Assembly: GCA_021018995.1 (NCBI GenBank)
Contig: CM037586.1
Location: forward strand, 152,810,060-152,874,059
Direction: 5' to 3'
From: Chloranthus sessilifolius
Lineage: Eukaryota > Streptophyta > Magnoliopsida > Chloranthales > Chloranthaceae
DNA: 64,000 bases
The translations under genes and the position numbers were made by a program. Within the stretch, counting starts at the first letter, position 1, and every line of letters starts with the position of its first letter. The notes under the pieces were generated by a model, which saw nothing but the letters and a program-made list of their open reading frames with translations, searched no databases and had not been told where the DNA came from. Positions 55,771-64,000 of the stretch are shown here, in pieces.

Positions 55771-56299
55771 GAGAGATTAGGTTTGAATAGAAATTTAGGA
55801 TTAATCAATAAGAAATAAATAAATTTAACAACGATATTAGGGATTTAAGATTAGGAATTTAGAGTTTAGGAAAAAAAAATTCAATCAATCAACCAACAAA
55901 AGGCTCTTACCCAATGTTATTCATTATACAAGAGGATGGGTAGAGTGGACAAGATATAGGCCCTTTAGCTTTTTAGGCACAAAATAGCTGCTCTTCGAAC
56001 TCAACTCTTGTTTCGAACCGGGCATCCCAACTCCTTTTAACGTTCCAAGAAAAAAGGGTCCCCTAAATAAATAAATCAATCAAATATAATAATAATAATA
56101 AAACACAAGTGGCATGAAAAGACTTCAAAATATTTAATTGCACGAATTAAATATAGGAACCTTTATTTGCATACACTCAATTTTTATTTCATGTGGCACA
56201 CACGTCTAGAAAATAACTTGAAAACATGTCTGAGCATGATGTGTCATGTAGTTTTCCGTTCATGTTTTTGCGATTGTGCCGCGTGGAATAAAAAAAATG
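55771..56299. other. Unassigned AT-rich DNA
   Basis: No gene or terminus recognised. Simple A- and AAT-rich tracts near 55870 and 56086. Confidence 0.5.
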
Positions 56300-56890
56300 G
56301 GTATCTTATATAATAAATGCAGGATCTCAAGATCTATTTTGTAAAAGATCGGGATGAGAAATGATCGTCATCTAATTCAAAACAGTCGATCGTTTCTATC
56401 TTGTAGGTGCTCCCAATAGATTCAGTGGTGCAAATTAAGGTACCATAAATATACTCAATGCTCAAGGTCACAAGTCGTTTATGATGCACTTGATATAGTG
56501 AGACAAAGTTGTGTCAGTGAAACTGTGATTTGAGAGGTGAAGTCAAGGGTTGTCTTGCAACCGTGCAGAGATCACAGAGTTAGAGTGAGCGTTCGGTGAT
56601 GAGCTCAATTCGTACTTCATAAAGAGAGAGAGAGATCATGGGCCAGCTATCAAATTTTCGATTCCACGTGGTACACATCCCCAAAAATTTATATGATCAT
56701 GGTGTATACATCATATGAGATTTTTGGATCAGTTGTCAGGATGTGCGTCATGTGAAATTGAAATCTGACAATATGATGGTATGCCCATTTTCTCAAGATC
56801 CATTTTGCCGAGGATTATGAAAGACAATGTCGGCCGTCTCAGTCGAAGAAGCAAACGGTTCTTCCAAGTGAAAACCAAGTTGAGAAGGAA
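56300..56890. mobile_element. Fold-back MITE relic, copy 2
   Basis: The left arm (ATCTCAAGATCTATTTTG, GATGAGAAATGATCGTCATC, 56330-56400) and right arm (CTCAAGATCCATTTTGCCG, 56790-56830; AAAATCTTGGGTTGG, ~56890) belong to the same family as 52750-53174. In between are GATTCCACGTGG (~56660) and its diverged partner. Confidence 0.6.
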
Positions 56891-56987
56891 AAATCTTGGG
56901 TTGGAAATAAAGGTACCCTTTTATTTATTATCATTATTTTTATTTTTGGAATTTGGTCTTCTACATACTGTTCTTGGATCTTATGCA

Positions 56988-57148
56988 TAGGGCTCTCAAT
57001 GGGTAGGGTTGGCCCGGATTTTGGCCCACACCCAGCCCGAAAAAGTTGGTTCTTTCTATAAAGCAAATCCGGCCCGGTATCCGAACCGGGCTAAACATGT
57101 TGCAACCCGGCCCGAATCAATCCAGGCCGGGCTTGGGTTGAGTGTTCC

Positions 57149-57221
<73 letters not shown>

Positions 57222-57657
57222 TTATCCTTTTAAAGTTATAAAAAAAAATTCTTTTAATTAAATATAATTTACTTAAATGCCTTGAGATTAATCATTGTCC
57301 GTTATAATCATTATGCAACCATTATTCGTTATAATCATTGTGCAACAAACTAAAATGAAATATTTGAATGAAAGCATGTACCAGAGCCTCTATAATTGTT
57401 TAATTAAATTTTTAGCATTCTTCAAACTTTTATTAGAAGAAAAACAGTCAAAGCCCAACCAAATTTTATTAGAAAAATAGCCCTAAAAAACAGCTCCAAA
57501 AAATAGCCCAACTAAATTTTATTAAAAAAAAACAATCGAAAAAATGCACATCGCAGACCAGGTTAGGACAGAGTTGAAAATTTTGGGAACCCAGCCCGTG
57601 TAGGTTAGGGCCGGGTTGAACCCAGCCCAGCCATAATCTGGCCCATTGAGAACCCTA
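56988..57657. mobile_element. hAT-like MITE with GGCCCGG words and a TA repeat
   Basis: 670 bp with ends TAGGGCTCTCAATGGG and (reverse complement) TAGGGTTCTCAATGGG. Flanks are CTTATGCA (56980-56987) and CTTATGCG (57658-57665), an 8-bp duplication with one mismatch. The subterminal DNA is rich in CCGGCCCG/CAGCCCG words. The middle is a ~70-bp TA run (57152-57221) and A-rich sequence. Confidence 0.85.
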
Positions 57658-57732
57658 CTTATGCGTTCTCTTTTAGAATTTCGTATTGGATATCATTATT
57701 TACACCTTGTAAAATTATAACATCGCCCCATC

Positions 57733-58869
57733 CAGGGATGGAGCCAGAAGCTTTCATGGGAGGGAGCCAAAGCATGAAAAAAATATATCGAGATAGAAGA
57801 GCCAAAGAATAAATGAGAAATATATTAAGATTATAAAAAATAAAAATAGCATTCATTTATTGTTAACAAATTAGAAATAAAAGAAAAATCACAAAACAAT
57901 TATTTTTTAATATATTTAAATTTCAACTCAATCGCCTAATACATTTTAGGGCGTAAGCCGCCCTTTTATTTTCAAAACAACCTTATAAAAGATATTTTAA
58001 AAAATTATTTTTTTTCAAAAAACTCGGCCCGCACTCACCCCTTCATGACTGTACCACTAGGCCATTAGGACGAGTCTGCTATAGTTGCGGGCCATATTAA
58101 TTGGGCTAAGCCCAATCTTTAACTTTTAGGGGTTTATTTTGATAAAATAATAGGAAAATGGCAAATTTGAATTTATAAATCTGATGAATTCCTGTACCTC
58201 GTGAGGTTGTAGGAATTCCGAAGATTATTTTATTTTCTAATATTTCGATTGGCTAATTAAGGTTTCAAGAATGATTTGCAAAATGACATTTGAGAGAGAG
58301 AGAGAGAGAGAGAGTTTTTTTTTTTTTTCATCAAAGATTCCTCCTTTTCAACCAAGGTTCTACGTTCTTAAATGGTTGACTGATTTGACTTATTTGCTAG
58401 AGATCGTGTTTAGTCTTAGTCTTTGACGTAATAGATCTTGAGATCATGCTTCTAAAATCAGAGGGTCAGATTTTGATTTCTTGTATTCGACACCCCAAAA
58501 AGCAATACAAGAATAGCGTTTATCTACACTAATGATTATGTTCATACTTTGGGATGTGTTACATTGAATAAAATTTGACTTTTCCGATGATAGGAGCATG
58601 ATCGCAAGATCTATTATAACAAACATTGGAACGAACAACAATCCTCATCGTCTGATTCAAAGTAGTCAACTATTTAAGCGCATGAAACTCGAGTTGAGAC
58701 AGAAGAATCTTGGGTCGTATAGAAAATGAACCTTTGGGAAAAAAAGGTGGATGGGACCAATTAGTTTGACGCCTAAAAAATAGGTTAAATAGAATAGAGA
58801 AAAAGAGAAAAAACTAAATAAGTAGCGGGGCCTGTGCCCCCTGTCAACCCTCCCTTGACTCCGTCCCTA
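57733..58869. mobile_element. Non-autonomous hAT element with nested fold-back MITE
   Basis: 1,137 bp. The left end is CAGGGATGGAGCCA, the right end in reverse complement TAGGGACGGAGTCA, and the perfect 8-bp duplication GCCCCATC lies at 57725-57732 and 58870-58877. Subterminal GGGAGGGAGCC and GGGAGGG-like words mirror each other. No coding capacity. Contains the fold-back at about 58335-58712 and a (GA)n-T tract near 58292-58330. Confidence 0.92.
58335..58712. mobile_element. Fold-back MITE, copy 3
   Basis: The left arm TAAATGGTTGACTGATTTGA and ATAGATCTTGAGATCATGC pair with the right arm GCATGATCGCAAGATCTAT and TTCAAAGTAGTCAACTATTT. Family phrase GTCTGATTCAAAGTAGTCAA. Boundaries are approximate. 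Confidence 0.7.
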
Positions 58870-58884
58870 GCCCCATCTACTCTA

Positions 58885-59125
58885 TCTTGAATCCATTGAC
58901 CGTTTTGAATTAGACGATGGAGATCAATTTTTATTCCAATCTTTCAATTGTTAGATCAAGAATCAACTTTTTATTTCACCTAGCACGCATCTAAAAAGGT
59001 GACCCTAAATCATGTAGTACATCACACTTAAACGTGATTTTAAGGTCCCAATTTTAAGGCCACCCTTTGCAACGAAAAAAAGATATCAACCGTCTTACTC
59101 AAAGCGGTCAATGCATTCTAGTTCG
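58885..59125. mobile_element. Fold-back MITE, copy 4
   Basis: GAATTAGACGATGGAGATCA at the left and TACTCAAAGCGGTCAATGCA at the right are the two family arms. The loop holds CACGCATCTAAAAAGGTGAC. Boundaries are approximate. Confidence 0.6.
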
Positions 59126-60555
59126 AGTTGATTATGTATACGTACGTTATAATATTATAAATCACTAGTTTACACCGAGCAAGTTCTAAAAAAATTGTTA
59201 TGCAAAAATTTCTCATAACAATTTTTTTAAGGTCACTTTAGTTGATTAACTATAATATGCCAGTCAAGAGTTATTGTTTATCAAACAATAACTTTTATAA
59301 GAGTAGCTTTGAACCTTCACTCTGAGCACAATTATCAAACCGACAAATCATGCAGGAGAGCTCTCTGAAAGATCACTCCCGACAAAGCTGCTCTCACAAG
59401 AGTTGCTCTTAGATCCAAGGAGTTAACCCAAACACAACGATATAGTCTCTTTGTGGTGCACTAGTACTTGTTATATTGCTTATAAAATGCTTCAATTGCA
59501 ATCACAAAGAGAGCTAATGAGGGTTTTATCTTTTTATTGCATATGATCAAGGAGAGGAGAGAGAGTATTCAAATCTAATATGAATTTTCGATGAAATAAA
59601 TGGTTAGGGTTTTTAGGCAAGATGACGGTTACAATTAACGAAATGTAAATAATCTAAAATAGTATATATATATATAAACATTAAATTTTAAATTTATGAA
59701 TCAAGCCCAGCTCCAGCTCTATTCGATTGAATTGAGATTTGATTTTTACTCCTTCAAGTATATTAATTTCTTAGTTTTTTACCGAAGTTAAGCGTCAGGG
59801 CTTGTTGACAGCCCTAATTATGATGATTGGTCCACTCTTGGACATATTTGTTAAACATGTTATTATAACAAAATGGCTCATTGCTAACTCTTTCATAAAA
59901 AGTAAAAAAACACTTTCTCTTATAAAATAATGGCACATGACCTATGTTAAACATGTTATTCCATGGACCTTCATTGGTTGGGCCTCAAGATAAATGACTT
60001 TGAACAATCTAAGTCATCAAATGGTAGTTCATATATTGAGGTAAAATGGGCCCAAAAATCTCACTCATTAGAGGATTTGAACCATTTGATTTATGCATTC
60101 TAAAATAGGCAGTGGTTTATTTCTAGGTTAAAATTAAAGGCACCAACTGGATGATTATTATATTCTAAAACAAACGGTTGTTAATATTTTTTTAACGGTC
60201 AAAATTAAAGTGCACCAATTAGATAATCAAAATAATCGTGTTAACGATGGGCTGCTAGTTGCCCTACTTGGATTAAGTCCAGCCTTTTGCTCATTGCAAA
60301 CTCATCCTCGACACGACACTAATATCCTTTTAGCTATGTAACATGTAGACTCTGAGATGTGTATGTGTTCATGGTAACAAACTTAAGATTCAGTAATTAT
60401 TAATGGGGGATCAACTTGATTTAATTTGAATGAATTCGAAAAGATTCGTGAAAATTGTTGAAAAAATAAAAAATTGATAAAAGTTAACAATAACTTATTA
60501 AGATATACAAAAATATATCTTATCCTAATTAAAGTTAAAAATTATGTTTCTAACC
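59126..60555. other. Unassigned AT-rich DNA with small inverted motifs and one MITE end
   Basis: AACAATTTTTTT/AAAAAAATTGTT and AGTTATTGTTTATCAAACAATAACT pairs near 59185-59295 suggest another decayed fold-back. GGGCTTGTTGACAGCCCTAA at 59798-59817 is a GGGCTGTCAAC-type MITE end. No gene. Confidence 0.45.
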
Positions 60556-60815
60556 AATAAAATTGCTTGAGATGGTTTGGATATATCCATCGGAGCTTAG
60601 AGACATATCCTATATGAAGGGTTGATACTCTATGAGTACAAAAAAGTAGGAGAAGAAAAGACCAGTGAAGACTTGAAGGGAAGCAGTGAGAAGATATATG
60701 AAAGAATGTGAAATTACAGGAAACTTAGAGCTCCTAAACATGAGTAGAGAAATCAGACTCGCTAATTAAGCCGGCCCCAAATAGATGGGATAAGACTTTG
60801 CAAAATGACTCAAAT
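60556..60815 (+). pseudogene. RTE-type LINE 3' fragment C
   Basis: LRWFGYIHRS-like start (TTGAGATGGTTTGGATATAT), then the GKPxxTWREA-type stretch and NRDSLIKPAPNRWDKT-like end; it matches the tail of fragment B. It is 5'-truncated to ~260 bp. Confidence 0.72.
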
Positions 60816-61154
60816 GAATCTTAAGCCCGAACAATTCAAATTTTCAATCTCAAACTCAAAACTCAACGAACTTAGATTTCATAGAATTTTGTGCCTAAAA
60901 GATTGTACTCCATTTCTAAAACGGACTTCGACTCTCTTATCTCACTCTTAGGCTATGTTTGGGATTGCTCTTTGGAGGCAAGGAGCAGCTTGTTGCTCTA
61001 GCGCAGATCCCTTTAGTATAGGACTATGTTTGGTTGTATCGAAGATTGGTATGAAAAATGATCTCCATCATCTAATTCAAAGTAGTCAATGATTCTACAA
61101 CCTGAAAATCATGTTGAGAAGAAGAATCTTGGGTTGGAAATAGAGGTACCCTAA
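60816..61154. other. Small MITE pieces
   Basis: 60953-61022 starts GGCTATGTTTGGGATTGCTC and has GGAGCAGC/TTGCTCTAGC words, one end of a MITE whose other end may be at 63790-63960. 61040-61150 is the right arm of the fold-back family (TCTAATTCAAAGTAGTCAAT; GAAGAATCTTGGGTTGGAAA). Confidence 0.5.
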
Positions 61155-63391
61155 GGCCCTATTTGATAGCAATGAAACTCCAAAGGGGAAATGAAATCAA
61201 TTTCTTAGTTGATTTTTTGGGAGATGATTTCTTCTAGAAATGGATTCTCCACTGTTTGATTAGTGTGTTTGAGAAATGACTTTCATTGGAAATTGATTTC
61301 TCTCGTTTGATTAATATCTTTGAAAATGAATTGGAAAATGAGTTTTTAAGTTTTGATCATATATTTTCTACTCTTATGAAAGTAGAAGTTAGTTTAAACA
61401 AATACTTAGCGAGAAAAGAAGAAAAAAATTTATTTAGGAAAATACTTAACTTATCACTTCGTGTTGCACTAGTTATAGATTGACTTTATTTATTTATTTA
61501 TTAAAATCATAATTAAAGTCAAATATTAACCAATAATTTTTTTAATGATATTCTATTACGTTACAAACTAATACCATAGTAATCACTATTTATTAGCAAG
61601 TTACATAAGACAACATTTGAAAAGTCAAACTCAAAGAAAAAGTCAAATGTTGACCAAACTAAAATTTCAATCAATAAAAATATGTAAAGCTAAATAACAA
61701 AATTATAAATGCTAGTATCTAATGTAAGTTTACACATTGAAATAAACTTAAATTTTTATAAAAGTCAAACTATGACCAAAATTTCAACTTTGACCAATAG
61801 AAAATTTTGCAATGTACCAACAAGTTACAAAAGTTCAACTACAAATTAATATAACAGTATTCATATACATCCATAGGTTACACTAGTCAAAATTTGATCA
61901 AATATCCACTTTTAATAAAAGTCAAACTTTGACCAAACGTAAACCTTTGATTAATAAAACTTTTTAAAACTAAAATACAAAGTTACATAGTAAATGCTAG
62001 TATGTACAATAAGGTTACATATTGAAAGCAAATTTATTTATTTTTTAAAGTCAAACTTTGACCAAAATTTTTAACTTTGACCAATAAAAAATTCGGCAAT
62101 GTACCGTCAAGTTACAAATTAACATAACAATATTCGTATCCATTGCTAGGTTATACTAGTAAAAATTTTGACTAAATATCAACTTTTTTAAAAGTCAAAC
62201 TTTGATCAAATGTCATAAAAAAGAAAATAAAATTTGGTAATGTACTAAAAAGTAATAAATTAAAATAATGATAATCTCATTGGGGCTATATAAGTTCAAA
62301 AAAATTAAATTGTGTTACAAAGTCAAAGTTTGACCAAATATCAAATTTTGACTGATAAAAATTTATATTACTAAAATATAAATAACAACAATAATAATCA
62401 CTATCTACTATCAAGATACACTTCTCAAATTTTGACTAAAGTCAAATTTTGAATAAAAGTCAAACTTTGACCAATAAAAATGAGGCAATATATTTTCAAG
62501 TTATAAATTAAAATAATAATAGATATTTTTAATTATAATATTCTACTAATTAAAATTTATAATATTTTATAGAAAATCGGACTTTGACAAAAAGTCAAAC
62601 TTTAACTAAGAAAAAATTACACTGATACGGTATAAATTTATGTAGTAGTAGACTCTATCTATAAGCAAGTTTCAAGTTTGACTAAAAATAAATTTGTATA
62701 AAAGTCAGTTTTGATCAAAAGTCAAAGTTTGATTAAAGGTCAAATTATTGACTAATACAATTGAGAAGCTAGTGTCAAATTATACATCAATATGGTAGTA
62801 TCCTTTTTCGCTATCAAATTATAAGAGTCAAAGTTTAATAAAAAGTGAAAGTTTGACCTTAAAGTTAACCTTTGACCCTTAAAATTTTGATAATATTTTA
62901 CTAACTTACAACTTATTATCATGTTTTAGTTGTTAAAGTTTGATCAAAAGCCAAAACTTTATATAGCTTATAAATCCAATTAAAGTTTAATTAAAATTCA
63001 AACTTTGACCAAAGTCAAATATTAGCTGAAAAGAGTATGATGTAGATAATGTGGTAGTCATAGTGAACACGTTGGTATGATGGTCATAAAAATGAAAGTT
63101 ACTTTTTAAAAGTCAAAAGATAATTTTTTTTTTACTTTTAGATTTTTTACAAGTTACTTTTTATTTGCAATGACAAAAAATTATTATTTTGTAGTGGGAA
63201 AGTCAATTTCAGCCACTTAAAGGTTGAAATGGTTTCCTCCTAAAATGATTTGATGTATGAAAATTCAATTTTCATGCGGGGCCGACTTAATTTCATTTCC
63301 ATCTCCTTACATATCTATCAAACAACAACAATTAGAAACTAAATTTCATTTCTACCTGTATTATTACATTTCCATGTTATCAGACAAGGCC
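61155..63391. mobile_element. PIF/Harbinger-like MITE of 2.2 kb filled with GTCAAA/TTTGAC words
   Basis: Ends GGCCCTATTTGATAGCAATG and (reverse complement) GGCCTTGTCTGATAACATGG, with 3-bp duplications TAA at 61152-61154 and 63392-63394, as expected for PIF/Harbinger (TWA). No transposase. The interior (about 61500-63120) is a diverged tandem repeat. The only ORF (61286-61483) is small and unrecognised. Confidence 0.85.
61500..63120. repeat. Diverged tandem repeat of AAGTCAAACTTTGACCAA words
   Basis: Dozens of GTCAAA/TTTGAC(C/T) words. A larger unit of roughly 280 bp is seen in the phrase GCAATGTACC-N4-AAGTTACAA at 61809 and 62095. The words are near-palindromic (GTCAAA-C-TTTGAC) and contain TTGACC/TTGACT, the W-box core bound by WRKY factors. 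Confidence 0.85.
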
Positions 63392-63394
63392 TAA

Positions 63395-64000
63395 ATAAAA
63401 ATTTCATTGCCGAGAAAAGTCATAGATAGAGAAAAAGATACTAGAGAGAAATTATAGGTCAAACAATCCTTCTAGTTGTGTTTATGATGCCTGCAAATAG
63501 AATTTTTAGAGTAGCAATGCTCTTATCCATTGTTACTAGTTAAACGAATGGGAAGACCTGAAGAGTAGCGCGAGTTGTATAATTCTTTCTAGTTGTTGAG
63601 AGAGATATGAGAGAGAGAGAGAGAGAGATTACCTTTATTTAATACAACCGCGATTGAGGAAGAAGACGCGCTCGAGGAAGATGAATGAGAAGAAGAAGAA
63701 GAATTGCGATCAGGTGTAGGTTTTTTTAAAGGTTATATTTGGTATTAGAAGAAAAAGTTATGGCTCCGTAAATCTTAAATCGTTCCATCAAAACTCTTCG
63801 TAGGGGCATTTAAAAGAGCAGTTAAAATTAAGCTCTCTTTCAAAAGGAGCCAAAATATGCTATTTAGCTCTTCATCAAAGTCAAGAGCCACCTTAACCCA
63901 AGAAGCTCTAGAGTCTTAGCTGCTCTCTGCAGGAGCAAAGAGTAGCTCTTTTGCTTGAGACACTATAAAAAATAAGATTATTAGTGGCAGCCAAAAACAG
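63395..64000. other. Unassigned DNA at the window edge
   Basis: (GA)n tract at 63610-63629 and AAG-rich stretch near 63655-63705. From about 63790, AAGAGCAG, AAGCTCTC, TAGCTCTTC and AAGAAGCTCTAGAG words recur, likely a MITE end that pairs with 60953-61022. No gene. Confidence 0.45.

Noticed and set aside
55615-59818. One 4.2-kb element bounded by GGGCTGTCAAC-type ends
   Set aside because: The two ends resemble each other in inverted orientation, but flanking bases show no target duplication, and several complete MITEs lie between; more likely two separate pieces.

Overview
The window is nuclear DNA of a flowering plant with a large, repeat-rich genome. Evidence: Gypsy and Copia LTR retrotransposons, L1-type and RTE-type LINEs, a Mutator-like element carrying DUF1985/Ulp1 coding sequence, hAT and PIF/Harbinger MITEs, many AT microsatellites, and one recognisable plant host exon (vacuolar fusion protein CCZ1). 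I cannot name the species; the LTR and LINE mix would suit a magnoliid or early-diverging eudicot, but that is a guess. No rRNA, tRNA or CRISPR is seen.

Layout. 1-2.0 kb: LTR-like AT-rich sequence with a palindrome-rich hAT-type MITE (1695-1948). 2.0-8.6 kb: a Gypsy chromovirus with both LTRs and 5-bp target duplications. 10.15-18.2 kb: a full-length Mutator-like element (MULE) with ~110-bp terminal inverted repeats and a perfect 9-bp target duplication. It holds a MURA-type transposase gene (+) and a DUF1985/Ulp1 protease-like gene (-), and four arrays of 10- to 14-bp palindromes repeated every 20 bp. A second palindrome-rich MITE interrupts the transposase. 18.8-20.6 kb: a small antisense Gypsy relic whose LTR carries TCGATCGATCGA palindromes at ~20-bp spacing. 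20.6-22.6 kb: a host segment with CCZ1 exon 1 (-) and a probable 5' UTR. 22.9-35.0 kb: an L1 LINE split by a Copia element (24068-31451) and by a 3-kb solo LTR (31823-34820). 36.2-41 kb: a 5'-truncated LINE tail (+) and a long L1 LINE (-). 41.6-42.4 kb: a solo LTR with TCGATCGATCGA palindromes. 42.5-54.2 kb: decayed RTE and L1 LINEs, one RTE copy hosting a non-autonomous Gypsy (47588-51203) and a hAT element (52111-54057). 55-64 kb: gene-free DNA crowded with MITEs, including a fold-back family, two hAT-like elements with 8-bp target duplications, and a 2.2-kb Harbinger-like element filled with GTCAAA/TTTGAC words.

The signal of most interest is shared by unrelated elements. Their non-coding parts (MULE gaps and probable introns, U3 of several Gypsy LTRs, MITE bodies) are built of short palindromic words, usually centred ~20 bp apart, with a different word in each element. 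The MULE pairs such arrays with a DUF1985 gene. This recalls the VANC anti-silencing system of Arabidopsis VANDAL MULEs, in which an element-encoded protein recognises short motifs clustered in the element's own non-coding DNA. I propose this MULE as a candidate for a similar but palindrome-based system, and ask whether the LTR elements with the same core motif exploit it. The arrays are read directly from the sequence; the function is inference.

Host genes are nearly absent. Apart from the CCZ1 exon, all coding sequence belongs to mobile elements, nearly all of it decayed.
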